Counted from the stretch's first letter, positions 10,001-17,546 are shown. The stretch is DNA of 64,000 bases from RGIG3009 sp964470515 (GCA_964470515.1 CAYYDD010000002.1:1-64000), one strand, 5' to 3'. Notes: generated by a model from the letters alone, not told the origin. Made by a program: numbers and translations.

Positions 10001-11066
10001 CAAACGATTTTTAACGGCTGTAAACGAGGGAAAGGCCACGCCGCGGATGCAGCGGGCGTTCGTCAAAAATCTATCCAACGGTATCGTCGGATCGATCCTT
10101 ACGGCGATCGCCGCCGGGCTGGCGGCCGCCGGATTGGTGACGGGCGAGCAGGACGAGGATGACGATGTGGCTGCGTTTAAAAAGGACGTGCTGGGCTACC
10201 AGCCGTATTCCTTTAAGATTGGCAACATCTCGTTTTCTTATGACTGGATGCAGCCCATCGGCGCGTATGTTGCGATGATGGCGAACTACTACCAGGATAA
10301 GGAGAACGCCGAGCTGACCGGCGAAAGGCTGGATGCGTTCAATGCGATCCTCGGGGTGTTCAAATCGGGTGGCCGAGCGCTGTTCAATCAATCGTTTATG
10401 AAATCCATTCAGACGTTATTTGCCGACGACGATCCGATCACCGGGAAGAACGGTGGACTGGTATCGGCAAACATGACCTACGAACAGTGGGCGGCGTTAC
10501 AGGATACCAAACACGGGACAGGCACCATTGACAAGCTGCGGCGCATGGCGTACAATAGGAGTGCGGATAAGGCGCAGTTCTATGCGTATAAATCGCGCTT
10601 GGGAGCGGACGCGCCGAAAACATTTGCGGAGTTCCAACAAATCAAATACAATGACTCGAAGCGGTATGCAGATCTTGTTGGATACTACATATACAAAGGC
10701 GAAAATCCTGAAAGCGGACACAATTTTTACGAAGCAAATAAAGCAATACAAGAGCTTCGTAGTGCCGGTGGGATTAAGGCGACAGGAACGATCGTAGCAC
10801 CACCGCGAGGAAATCAGATAAAGACTCTTAATGACCATGCTAAACTCCGATTTGCTGAACGAGGCATTGCACAGGCGTGGACTCAGGGAATTGTTGATGG
10901 TGCGGATTTTGCCTTAAAACAGCGACTTGGTACACAACATGTTTATTACTCCAATGGTGGTATGGTGGTTCTTAACGACATTGGAGAAGTTGGAACGGCA
11001 GGAATGCTGGATGAACAGGGAAAACTTCTGTATGATGAGGTGATAAAGTATGTCAGAAAGCAGTGA
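7020..11066 (+). CDS. Phage polyvalent protein, 3' part (LPD38-like tail and C-terminal BECR-type nuclease)
   Basis: This is the continuation of the preceding frame after a one-base loss. Its first residues, GADEADYPRIARNYINQTF, align with GAEPSEYSRIMRQYFNERF in the cassette near 2420. It completes an LPD3-like cassette (to 7490), carries one more linker (7510-7749) and a MuF-C-like cassette (7795-8480). A long helical region with LRNVLGN and hydrophobic stretches follows (8500-10780), resembling the LPD38 type. The end (10790-11066) has DHAKLRFAERGI and HVYYSNGGMVVL, like the small BECR/EndoU-class nucleases at the C-termini of polyvalent and polymorphic toxins. The TTG start given is only where the frame opens; independent initiation there is unlikely. 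A 59-codon ORF overlaps its last 17 bases. Confidence 0.78.
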   Translation: MGADEADYPRIARNYINQTFKGVSLPLSTQNLVTPESVGIQKYIYSGKSIDTDMQLAKMKVATELDNLLKTSKFVGHSPDGKNHPFAKDGFDYYQTNFIVDGQVFEGIIDIGLNGNKQTFYGMTNIKRVTSDIGRYSNLLLGYNSEFSSQGNSTDTTVPQYGEGVNTYSTQDGTKKFIAPETTVELPGDQLTDDELLAQLRRRGWGNTPNPRLKHFVTGIINKFRGTPAESDLQRLERMFNAAMENARTAEPQQIEKSNFIRPDFYSKFDEWDGIAPNVTFTIGTTSQALQSINIKDQEIKLHSGTVISKMRKHPEMTRDIFRQIPELLENPVIIQFSDAVDPETGKPKYESSITVMGEVYALDGRPILVALDLLPQKKKGAKIKDFSVIKSAYAKNASQFQLSNNSILYIDPNKKRTNNWLSRTGLQLPVGVTNYGSIRRITYSDGKVKIENSSKITPMALALKGAGVIDSYGNSIFSREENSPKKKNFIAPETSSETAVDSRPIDQWSEEEMQAELRRRRGKTDPNPLQVAQLTPEDAVTTPQIAPHGRLNQTGDGASAFADSVQASGIFSDELKQLAVADREVTRYDVITNVQTLEEANTRINEGGRTFVEELSRKSPSAYTTEDLAAALILISRYEKIGDHRTALVLMEKVREAGTAHGQAVQILSLLSRLTPDGMVMYAQLELSRAYEVMVKGKTNKWIERNKDRFELTDEDIEFIRRRTWQAAQLPKGRDKDIRLAEIATRIQSKFPQQHGQAYKAFQRTAMLLNPKTQLRNVLGNATMAGAFIGSDTIGNLIDKKIAKKTGVRTTAGFQSAAVKGLKQGLFESYDDFVRHISTRDVQADRFKIKQSSLDNFNENHTGNAAKLRNGLSRALNALDRFNSFLLDAGDRLFYEMWFINSLNGQMKANGVTEPTSDMIEIATLDALERTWQDKNALTRWLSNVKNGMNVVNVHGYGLGDVVLKFVKTPANLTKAMLEFSPVGLAKAMTIDAKRFLTAVNEGKATPRMQRAFVKNLSNGIVGSILTAIAAGLAAAGLVTGEQDEDDDVAAFKKDVLGYQPYSFKIGNISFSYDWMQPIGAYVAMMANYYQDKENAELTGERLDAFNAILGVFKSGGRALFNQSFMKSIQTLFADDDPITGKNGGLVSANMTYEQWAALQDTKHGTGTIDKLRRMAYNRSADKAQFYAYKSRLGADAPKTFAEFQQIKYNDSKRYADLVGYYIYKGENPESGHNFYEANKAIQELRSAGGIKATGTIVAPPRGNQIKTLNDHAKLRFAERGIAQAWTQGIVDGADFALKQRLGTQHVYYSNGGMVVLNDIGEVGTAGMLDEQGKLLYDEVIKYVRKQ
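7510..7749 (+). repeat. Linker repeat, copy D
   Basis: Matches copy C up to about 7670 (GCATTTCGTG). It then diverges into TGIINKFRGTPAESDLQRLERMF, a paralogous tail, which places a crossover at LKHFV. Confidence 0.8.
8894..9184 (+). repeat. 291-bp direct repeat, copy 2 (native context)
   Basis: Identical to 6495-6785. It continues into RRRTWQAAQLPKGRDKD and the long helical tail domain, so this looks like the ancestral position. Confidence 0.85.
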
Positions 11067-11229
11067 AAAGGTGAAGTGCCCCTTGCTGGGTAGAGAAATC
11101 GATTGGGGTTATTGCTGGGAACTTTGCAACATTGCCGCCGATGGTGTTTTGCTCAGAGGCGATAAAGTGTCAAACTGGGATGAAGCCCAAAAGATCTGCC
11201 GAAAGTGCGGTCGGTATTCCGAGGAATGA
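11050..11229 (+). CDS. Small Cys-rich protein overlapping the nuclease domain (possible immunity protein)
   Basis: A 59-codon ORF starts at ATG inside the last codons of the polyvalent gene (17-base overlap) and ends with TGA at 11229. It encodes MSESSEKVKCPLLGREIDWG followed by a YCWELC block and a C-terminal CRKCGRY. The paired cysteines suggest a small metal-binding or disulfide fold, and there is no signal peptide. Tight translational coupling to a toxin-like C-terminus is the usual layout for immunity or antitoxin genes. That role is inference; I do not recognise the family firmly. Confidence 0.6.
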   Translation: MSESSEKVKCPLLGREIDWGYCWELCNIAADGVLLRGDKVSNWDEAQKICRKCGRYSEE

Positions 11230-11278
11230 TTTCATTGCGCTAGGCAAATCCTTACTACAATTCAATACGGTTATGAGA

Positions 11279-11313
11279 AGCATGGTGCAGTCAACTGCAC
11301 AGTGCTTTTTTTA
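11279..11313 (+). terminator. Rho-independent terminator after the polyvalent gene
   Basis: An imperfect hairpin (GGTGCAGT / ACTGCAC with outer AGCA/TGCT pairs) is followed by seven T. Confidence 0.6.
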
Positions 11314-11420
11314 TACAAAATAACGCCTACCGTGCCGGCATATAACTGCACGGTCGCCACGGCGCAGAGCTGACTGCGGATTTATAAATCAAAGAAATGT
11401 GAGGGCGGGAAAGGAAACCT

Positions 11421-12005
11421 ATGGACTATTTGAAACCCTTATTTGGCGACGGAGCGCTGACCTACGATCAGTTTGCTTCCAAAGTGGCCGAAGCCGGCGA
11501 TGGCATCAAACTTGCCAACCTGGCGGACGGTCACTATGTTTCTCGCGTGAAATACGACGAGGACATAGGTGTCGCCAACGGCAAGCTGGAAACGGCGAAT
11601 GGGACGATCACAACCATGCAGGACGCGCTGAAGAAGTTTGACGGTGTGGATGTGGCTGGCCTGCAGGACCAACTCCAGCAGTTGCAGCAGAAGTACGACA
11701 GCGATATGGTGAGGCTGACGCTGGACGCGGCGATCGCCTCCCGTGTGCGGGATCTCGGCACGCGGAACCCGCAGTTGGTTGCCGGAGCAATCGATCGTTC
11801 ACGGATCACGCAGGAGGAGGATGGCACGCTGAGCGGGCTTGATGAGCAGCTGGAAGCTTTAAAAGCATCTGACGCGTACCTGTTCAACATCACCGAAACA
11901 CAGAACATCGGCACCGGGCACTGCGGTGGTACACCGCCCGCCGGTGGCGAGACTGACCCTGAAAAAATGAGTATGAGCGAGTACAAGAAGTACCGCCGAC
12001 AGTAA
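11421..12005 (+). CDS. Phage minor structural protein GP20-like (scaffold)
   Basis: The 194-residue protein has a short N-terminal segment, then a coiled-coil-prone, Gln-rich middle (LQDQLQQLQQKYDSDM) and a LTLDAAIASRVRDLGTRNPQL segment typical of GP20-family scaffolds. The C-terminus is short and charged (MSMSEYKKYRRQ). A ribosome site (GGAAAGG) precedes the ATG. It lies between the polyvalent gene and a coat-protein gene, the usual position of a capsid scaffold in Firmicutes siphophages. Scaffolds guide prohead assembly and leave or are cleaved before DNA packaging. Family assignment is from sequence character. Confidence 0.7.
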   Translation: MDYLKPLFGDGALTYDQFASKVAEAGDGIKLANLADGHYVSRVKYDEDIGVANGKLETANGTITTMQDALKKFDGVDVAGLQDQLQQLQQKYDSDMVRLTLDAAIASRVRDLGTRNPQLVAGAIDRSRITQEEDGTLSGLDEQLEALKASDAYLFNITETQNIGTGHCGGTPPAGGETDPEKMSMSEYKKYRRQ

Positions 12006-12023
12006 AAAGGAGAAAAAAGCACA

Positions 12024-12410
12024 ATGGGAAATACGTTCCTTACCCCAAACATCGTTGCGAAAGAGGCACTGATGGTGCTGGAAAGCAACCTGACGATGGC
12101 CAACTTGGTCCACCGCGATTTTGACGATGAATTTGCGCAGGTGGGCGACACCATCAGTATCCGCAAGCCTGCTCGTTTCACGGCAAAGAATTTCACCGGT
12201 ACAACCGAGGCACAGAATATCACCGAGGGCAGCGTGGCGGTAAAGATGGATCGCTTCCGCGACGTTACCGTCAACGTCACTGCTAAGCAGATGACGCTGG
12301 ACATCAAGGATTTTTCCGAGCAGGTGGTCAAACCCGCTATGTCGGCCATCATGTGCAAACAAAAGTCGAAAAATCGACGTAAAATGCAAAAGTTTCACCC
12401 AAGGGGGTAA
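12024..12410 (+). pseudogene. P22-type major capsid protein, truncated
   Basis: The first ~110 residues (MGNTFLTPNIVAKEALMVLE, then TISIRKPARF and the TLDIKDFSEQVVKPAMSAI helix) match the N-terminus of P22 gp5-like coat proteins, which are usually around 300 residues or more. At about 12352 the homology stops and 18 unrelated residues run to a stop. An AGGAGAAAA ribosome site precedes the ATG. The frame is therefore a 5' fragment left by a deletion that removed the rest of the prophage. It cannot make a functional capsid. Confidence 0.75.
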
Positions 12411-12432
12411 ATATTTTTTACCGATATCGTTA

Positions 12433-12438
12433 TATAAT
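12433..12438 (+). promoter_or_regulatory. Likely -10 element of nagB
   Basis: A perfect TATAAT lies 41 bases upstream of the nagB ATG, just after the prophage junction. No good -35 is seen at 17-base spacing. A short palindrome, GTCGA-AAAA-TCGAC (12365-12378), lies further upstream. Confidence 0.5.
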
Positions 12439-12479
12439 GGAGAAGTAAATTATTTCCGCAGAAAGGATGGCAAAACACA

Positions 12480-13193
12480 ATGAAAGTGATCCGTACAAAA
12501 ACGTATGAAGAAATGAGCTATGAGGCCGCCAAGTTGCTGGCCGCGCAGATCGTGCTACGGCCGGACTGTGTTCTGGGGCTGGCCACGGGCTCCACACCCA
12601 TCGGTACATACGATCAGCTCGTCAAATGGTACGAGGAAGGCAAGCTGGATTTCTCCGCTGTCCGTTCCGTCAATCTGGACGAATACTGCGGCCTTGACGG
12701 TGAAAGTGACCAGAGCTATCGCTGGTTTATGGATCATCACCTGTTCGACCGTGTGAACATTGACAAGGCGAACACCAACGTTCCCAACGGCAAGGCGGTC
12801 GACCCGGAAGCGGAGGGCGCGCGTTACGATGCGCTCATTGAGTCGCTCGGCGGTGTGGATATTCAGGTGCTCGGCATCGGCTATGACGGCCACATCGGCT
12901 TTAACGAGCCCGGCCCGGCGTTCGTCAAGCCCACGCATATGGTGGATCTGGATCCCAGCACCATCCAAGCCAACGCCCGTTTCTTTGCCTCGGAGGACGA
13001 CGTGCCGCGTCAGGCCATCACGATGGGTATGGGCGGTATTATGTCAGCCCGCAAGGTGTTGCTGATTGCAAACGGCACCGGCAAAAAGGAGATACTGATG
13101 AAGTCGCTGTACGGCCCCATCACGCCCGAGGTTCCCGCCTCGCTGCTACAGTTGCACCCCGACCTCACGGTCATCTGCGCCGTAGATGAATAA
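12480..13193 (+). CDS. nagB: Glucosamine-6-phosphate deaminase
   Basis: It converts glucosamine-6-phosphate to fructose-6-phosphate and ammonia in the cytoplasm, feeding amino sugars into glycolysis. The phosphate-binding ATGSTP (residues 35-40), NLDEYCGL with the proton-accepting Asp67, and GYDGHIGFNEP with catalytic His138 are all present. The length (237) is normal. A GAAAGGA ribosome site precedes the ATG. It is transcribed alone, with a strong terminator shared with the convergent tlyA. No nagA lies beside it. Its upstream flank is the edge of a prophage remnant, so its promoter region may be partly rearranged. Confidence 0.96.
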   Translation: MKVIRTKTYEEMSYEAAKLLAAQIVLRPDCVLGLATGSTPIGTYDQLVKWYEEGKLDFSAVRSVNLDEYCGLDGESDQSYRWFMDHHLFDRVNIDKANTNVPNGKAVDPEAEGARYDALIESLGGVDIQVLGIGYDGHIGFNEPGPAFVKPTHMVDLDPSTIQANARFFASEDDVPRQAITMGMGGIMSARKVLLIANGTGKKEILMKSLYGPITPEVPASLLQLHPDLTVICAVDE

Positions 13194-13199
13194 GCAATA

Positions 13200-13233
13200 A
13201 AAGATCACCACCCGCACGGGTGGTGATCTTTTT
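13200..13233. terminator. Bidirectional terminator between nagB and tlyA
   Basis: The perfect stem GATCACCACCC / GGGTGGTGATC has A-rich and T-rich flanks on both sides, so it can serve both convergent genes. Confidence 0.88.
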
Positions 13234-14035
13234 ATGGCTGATCGTCCGGTTGCTGTGCGACCACCTCGGTGATCAGTGCCGTTAGCACTTCCTTGCTCAG
13301 CGGTGCATCTTCGGTAAACCGTGCCAGATATTCCACGTTACCGTTGGTGCCGTGGATGGGGGAGACGGTCAGCCCCTGCACGTACAGCCCGTTTTCCGCC
13401 GCTGACTCAAACAACTTCATCAGCAGCGGCGGCAGATCGGCAGGGTTCTTCAGCACGCCGTTTTTACCGAGCTGACGCGGCTGTGCCTCAAACTGCGGCT
13501 TGATAAGGCAGATACACGCCCCCTCCGGCTTTAATATCGCGCGGATGGCGGGATAGATCTTGGATAGGGAAATGAACGACACGTCCGCCGTCACCAGATC
13601 GCATACCGTGCCGAGCTGCTCAGCGGTCAGACTTCGGGCGTTGGTGCGCTCCAACACCGTCACACGGGGGTCGTTGCGCAGCTCCCACGCCAGAATACCG
13701 TAGGCCACGTCCACCGAAAACACGTGCGCCGCACCGTTCTGCAGCAGGCAATCCGTGAAGCCGCCGTTGCTCGCGCCGATATCGCATACCGTCAGCCCCT
13801 CGGTCGGCTGCGCAAACACCTCCAAGGCCTTGGCCAGCTTGTAGCCGGAACGGCTGGCGTATTTTTTTGTTTTTTGGGTGAGGGTGAGCACCGTGTCAGC
13901 GGGGACGGACATTCCCGGTTTGTCTGCCGGTATGTGCCCGATCCAGATGCGACCGGCCATAATCAGCCCGGTCGTTTCCTCCGGCGATAACCCGAATTGC
14001 TGCATCGCCAGCGTGTCCAAACGTATGTTTTCCAC
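13232..14035 (-). CDS. tlyA: TlyA-family rRNA (cytidine-2'-O)-methyltransferase
   Basis: Residues 1-60 form an S4-like RNA-binding domain (IRLDTLAMQQFGLSPEETTG). An FtsJ/RrmJ-like SAM methyltransferase domain follows, with KKYASRSGYKLAKAL (catalytic Lys region), the SAM loop VCDIGASNGGFTDCLL, DLVTADVSFISL and CLIKPQFE. The family methylates ribosomal RNA cytidines; some members are called hemolysins for historical reasons. The length (267) is usual. In clostridia this gene commonly sits with xseA/B, ispA and dxs, but here it is alone and convergent to nagB. Confidence 0.9.
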   Translation of the reverse strand: MENIRLDTLAMQQFGLSPEETTGLIMAGRIWIGHIPADKPGMSVPADTVLTLTQKTKKYASRSGYKLAKALEVFAQPTEGLTVCDIGASNGGFTDCLLQNGAAHVFSVDVAYGILAWELRNDPRVTVLERTNARSLTAEQLGTVCDLVTADVSFISLSKIYPAIRAILKPEGACICLIKPQFEAQPRQLGKNGVLKNPADLPPLLMKLFESAAENGLYVQGLTVSPIHGTNGNVEYLARFTEDAPLSKEVLTALITEVVAQQPDDQP

Positions 14036-14161
14036 AGCGTTCCCTCCGTTTCTGCTTCTATTTTACGAAAAGAAACGGATACTGTCAAGAAAAAGGACTG
14101 GACTTTTGCGGCGAAAAAAGGTAAAATAAACGGGGATGTCTCTTGGAATTGAGGAATAGGT

Positions 14162-14704
14162 ATGGAAAAATGGGATCTGTATGACCGCCACGGTCGCCCC
14201 TTGGGGAAAACGATCAACCGCGGTGCCTGCTTTCGGTGGGGCGAATATCATTTAGTGGCTCACGTTTGGGTTGTCAATTCCGCCGGTCGGTTGCTCATTC
14301 AGCGCCGATCTTCCAAACGGCGGATGATGCCGAATATCTGGGCGATCACCAGCGGCTCAGCCGTGTCGGGGGAGGACAGTGCCGCCGCTGCTCGCCGCGA
14401 ACTGGCGGAGGAGCTGGGTATCTCGCTGCCCGCTGACGCATTTATCTCGCTGGGTCGGTTGGTTCGTCGCAATTCGTTGTGCGATGTGTACTTGGTAAAG
14501 CGTGACGTTGCCGTGCCCGATATGAAGTTGCAAAAAGAAGAAGTGTCACAGGTGCGCTGGGTGACCGGCGCACAGCTGTACGGTATGGTGAACGAGCGCC
14601 GTTTTCATCACTACGGCGATCCGTATTTCCGCTTTGTAGCCGAAGGCATCCGCCGGGAGACCGGCGTGCTGCTGTTCGGGGAGGAGGATCCTTATGCTGA
14701 CTGA
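14162..14704 (+). CDS. Nudix hydrolase
   Basis: The 180-residue protein starts EKWDLYDRHGRPLGK, the opening typical of the IDI-like/YfcD Nudix subgroup. A complete Nudix box lies at residues 65-87 (GSAVSGEDSAAAARRELAEE, then LG), which coordinates Mg2+ for cleavage of nucleoside-diphosphate-linked substrates. The actual substrate cannot be read from sequence. Its last 11 bases overlap the start of the CDF transporter, so the two are probably co-translated. Confidence 0.88.
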   Translation: MEKWDLYDRHGRPLGKTINRGACFRWGEYHLVAHVWVVNSAGRLLIQRRSSKRRMMPNIWAITSGSAVSGEDSAAAARRELAEELGISLPADAFISLGRLVRRNSLCDVYLVKRDVAVPDMKLQKEEVSQVRWVTGAQLYGMVNERRFHHYGDPYFRFVAEGIRRETGVLLFGEEDPYAD

Positions 14705-15860
14705 CCTTCTGATCTGCCGCTTCGTGCGGGATGCAGACAATATCCACGATCCCCGTGTGCGCGGTGCCTATGGTAAGCTCGCAGGCACGGCAGGTATCGC
14801 GGCCAACGTACTCTTGTTTCTCGGCAAGCTGCTTGCAGGCGCTTTGTCCGGCAGTGTGGCAGTGATCGCCGATGCATTCAACAATTTGTCGGATGCCGGC
14901 TCCTCCGTTGTTACGCTGGTGGGCTTTCGTTTGTCCGCCGCCCCGCCGGATAAGGAGCATCCGTTCGGCCACGGCCGCGTGGAATATCTGTCGGCACTCA
15001 CCGTTGCCGCGCTGATTATGCTGGCCGGTGTGGAACTGGCCTCCTCCGCCGTCGGTAAGATCATCACCCCCGATCCCGCGTCGTTTTCGTGGCTGTCTGC
15101 CTCCATTTTGGCAGGCTCCATCGCCGTAAAAGCGTGGATGGCTTGCTTTAACCGTGCCATCAGCAAACGGATCCGTTCGGACGCACTGGCCGCCTCCGCG
15201 ACTGACAGCCGCAACGATGTCATCTGCACCGGCGTGGTGCTGCTGTCCTCGCTGTTTACGCTGGTCACCGGTATCAATATCGACGGCTGGGTCGGCGTTG
15301 CGGTCGCGTTGTTCGTCATCTGGTCGGGCTTTTCCGTCGTGCGGGAGACCATCTCGCCGCTACTCGGCGAAGCCCCTGACCCCGAGCTGGTCAACGGGAT
15401 CCGCGAGCGTGTGCTGGCGCAGGAGGGTATCATCGGTATCCACGACCTTATCGTCCATAACTACGGCCCCGGCCGCTGTATCGTATCCTTGCACGCCGAG
15501 GTGCCGAGCAACGGCGATATCCTCAAAAGCCACGAGATCGTGGACGCGGTGGAGCGCCGTCTGGCCGAGGAGCTGAACGTTGTCGCGTGTATTCATATGG
15601 ATCCGGTAGACACGGGCGACGAGCGCGTCAGTACGCTACGTGTGCTCACAGAGACTATTTTGCAGGATATCGACCCGTCGCTCACGCTGCACGACTTTCG
15701 CGTCGTGTTCGGTGAGCAACGCAGCAACGTGATCTTTGATGTGGTCGTTCCTTTTGCTATCAAGGATGTCGCCGCCCTCCAGCCGGAGATCGAGCGGCGG
15801 TTGCAGATCGTTGATCCGCGTTTGTACGCGGTGGTGACCATCGACCGGGAGTGGAGCTGA
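14694..15860 (+). CDS. Cation diffusion facilitator (probable divalent metal efflux)
   Basis: The 388-residue membrane protein has about six hydrophobic segments in residues 30-210 and a cytoplasmic C-terminal domain (GEAPDPELVNGIRERVL, HNYGPGRCIVSLHAEV). The metal-site motifs are N63xxxD67 in the second helix and DSRND (DxxxD) in the fifth. This N/DxxxD-DxxxD pattern is reported for Mn2+-type CDFs, whereas Zn2+ types have HxxxD; the Mn2+ inference is tentative. It exports metal in exchange for protons. The C-terminal domain is longer than minimal, with an extra ~80 residues. The start overlaps the Nudix gene. Confidence 0.9.
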   Translation: MLTDLLICRFVRDADNIHDPRVRGAYGKLAGTAGIAANVLLFLGKLLAGALSGSVAVIADAFNNLSDAGSSVVTLVGFRLSAAPPDKEHPFGHGRVEYLSALTVAALIMLAGVELASSAVGKIITPDPASFSWLSASILAGSIAVKAWMACFNRAISKRIRSDALAASATDSRNDVICTGVVLLSSLFTLVTGINIDGWVGVAVALFVIWSGFSVVRETISPLLGEAPDPELVNGIRERVLAQEGIIGIHDLIVHNYGPGRCIVSLHAEVPSNGDILKSHEIVDAVERRLAEELNVVACIHMDPVDTGDERVSTLRVLTETILQDIDPSLTLHDFRVVFGEQRSNVIFDVVVPFAIKDVAALQPEIERRLQIVDPRLYAVVTIDREWS

Positions 15861-15866
15861 GGTTTT

Positions 15867-16760
15867 ATGGCAGGCTACGTCATCTATAACGGATTTTGGA
15901 ACGCGGTCCCGCCCGATCCCGCACAGCGGATGGTCACGGCAGCCGCGGCCCACGGTGTCACACTGTCGGTTTGTCCGAACACCTCGTTCGTGACGTCGGT
16001 CGCCCCGCTGTGCGTGAATGCGCCGGACGGTGCTACGCTGTCCTCGGCCGATTACGTGCTGTTCTGGGATAAGGATACCCGCCTTGCCAAAACGCTGGAA
16101 AGCGCCGGCGTGCGGGTGTATAACCCCGCCCACGCTATTGAAATTTGTGACGATAAAAGCGAGACCCACCGTATTCTGGCGGCTGCGGGTATCCCGCAGC
16201 CGGAAACGCTGCTCGCCCCGATGACCTATACCGAGATCACCGCCCCTGTGGAAGCGTTTCTGGAATCGGGCGCACAGCGCCTTGGCTTCCCGCTGGTGGT
16301 CAAGGAATGTTACGGCTCGTTCGGCGATCAGGTGTCGCTGGCACACGATATGGACGAGTTGCGTACAAAAGCCTACGCAATGGATTCCCGCCCCTTTATG
16401 CTGCAGCACTTTATCCACGAGGCGGCGGGCGAGGATGTGCGTCTGTACGTGGTGGGTGGCCGCGTGGCCGCCGCGATGCGCCGCTGGTCGGATGGCACGG
16501 ATTTCCGCGCCAATCTGCGGCAGGGCGGCTCGGCTGTGCCGTATACGCCCACGCCTGCAGAGGAGGAGCTTGCGTTGCGCTGCTGCCGTGAACTGGGTTT
16601 GTGCTTCGGCGGTGTCGATCTGTTGCACACGGCAGACGGCGTGGTGGTATGTGAAGTCAATTCCAACGCCCATTTAGCGGGCATTATCGCCTGCACCGGC
16701 ATAGACGTGGCGGATGTCATCGTCTCGTGGGTGCTGGAACAAGAAAGAAAGGAACGGTGA
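15867..16760 (+). CDS. ATP-grasp ligase, RimK/LysX-like
   Basis: The 297-residue protein has the RimK-like ATP-grasp order: CDDKSETHRILAAAGIPQPET (pre-grasp lysine region), PLVVKECYGSFGDQVSLA (ATP lysine and loop), a QHFIHEAAGEDVRLYVVGGR adenine-binding block and VCEVNSNAHLAGI (Mg2+ Glu/Asn). Relatives ligate amino acids to proteins, lysine-carrier protein or coenzyme F420; no substrate can be assigned here. It starts 6 bases after the CDF gene and is followed by the XRE regulator 4 bases downstream, so the four genes from 14162 look like one operon. Confidence 0.85.
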   Translation: MAGYVIYNGFWNAVPPDPAQRMVTAAAAHGVTLSVCPNTSFVTSVAPLCVNAPDGATLSSADYVLFWDKDTRLAKTLESAGVRVYNPAHAIEICDDKSETHRILAAAGIPQPETLLAPMTYTEITAPVEAFLESGAQRLGFPLVVKECYGSFGDQVSLAHDMDELRTKAYAMDSRPFMLQHFIHEAAGEDVRLYVVGGRVAAAMRRWSDGTDFRANLRQGGSAVPYTPTPAEEELALRCCRELGLCFGGVDLLHTADGVVVCEVNSNAHLAGIIACTGIDVADVIVSWVLEQERKER

Positions 16761-16764
16761 CCCG

Positions 16765-17361
16765 ATGGACGAAATGAAGGCTGTATTTGCCGCTAACCTC
16801 ATCCACCTGCGTACGCAGGCGGGGTTGACTCAGGCCGAGCTGGCGGAGAAGATACATTATTCCGATAAATCCGTGTCCAAATGGGAACGCGCGGAATCGC
16901 TGCCCGACCTGCAGGTCGCGCAGGAGCTGGCGCAGGTGTTCGGCGTTACGGTGGATTTCCTTATCACGCCCCACGACGCGTGGGAGGGCAAACCCGTACG
17001 CGTGCCGTACCGCACCGAGGTCATCACCTCGCTGTCCATTGTCGGTATCTGGACGTTGGCACTGCTCGTATTCCTCGTTTTGTTCTGGATATTTGAAAAG
17101 CTGTTCTGGGTCGTGTTTCTGGTCGCCGTCCCGGTGTCGCTCATCACATTGCTGGTGCTCAACAGCGTGTGGGGCAAGTATAAGTATCATCCCTACGTCG
17201 TGTCGATGCTGCTGCTCGGCGTGTTCGTGTTGTTATATTATATTCTGCACGCCTACGTTCACCTCCACCATCCGTGGGGTCTGGCGTTCCTGTGGCTGCC
17301 GGCGCAGATCATCGTCGCGCTCAGCTTTTGTATCCGTCGCCGTAACAAGGACGAAACGTAA
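16765..17361 (+). CDS. XRE-family regulator with C-terminal membrane segments
   Basis: Residues 1-65 are a Cro/C1-type helix-turn-helix (RTQAGLTQAELAEKIHYSD, then KSVSKWERAESLPD). About four hydrophobic segments follow, with a short basic C-terminus. Membrane-anchored XRE regulators of this layout are common in Clostridia; signals and targets are unknown. The ATG at 16765 is chosen because AAGAAAGGA sits upstream and the HTH begins immediately; a longer frame starts inside the ATP-grasp gene. It is the last gene of the operon and is followed by a small hairpin. Confidence 0.85.
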   Translation: MDEMKAVFAANLIHLRTQAGLTQAELAEKIHYSDKSVSKWERAESLPDLQVAQELAQVFGVTVDFLITPHDAWEGKPVRVPYRTEVITSLSIVGIWTLALLVFLVLFWIFEKLFWVVFLVAVPVSLITLLVLNSVWGKYKYHPYVVSMLLLGVFVLLYYILHAYVHLHHPWGLAFLWLPAQIIVALSFCIRRRNKDET

Positions 17362-17364
17362 GAA

Positions 17365-17391
17365 GCTCCGTTCTTGCGAACGGCTGTTTTC
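17365..17391 (+). terminator. Terminator after the XRE/membrane gene
   Basis: CCGTTC-TTGC-GAACGG hairpin followed by GCTGTTTT. Confidence 0.55.
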
Positions 17392-17498
17392 ACATCGCGT
17401 AGCCGTCAAAAACCGATGAAGTAACAGCGGAACGACCACGCCGTCTTTTGGAATACCAATAAATTTTGAGGATTTATGGTTGTTTTTTGATTTTCCAC

Positions 17499-17526
17499 TT
17501 GACATTCCTCCGGATTTTGTTATAAT
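17499..17526 (+). promoter_or_regulatory. Promoter of tRNA-Pro
   Basis: TTGACA (17499-17504) and TATAAT (17521-17526) with a 16-base spacer, 20 bases before the tRNA. Confidence 0.85.
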
Positions 17527-17546
17527 AGTTGTCACAGCTGAAAAAT

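Noticed and set aside
12365..12378. GTCGA-AAAA-TCGAC palindrome as an attachment site
   Set aside because: Too short, with no second copy seen, so no att function can be supported.
15867..16760. ATP-grasp gene as a RiPP cyclase
   Set aside because: There is no precursor peptide or transporter nearby, and the protein resembles general RimK-like ligases.
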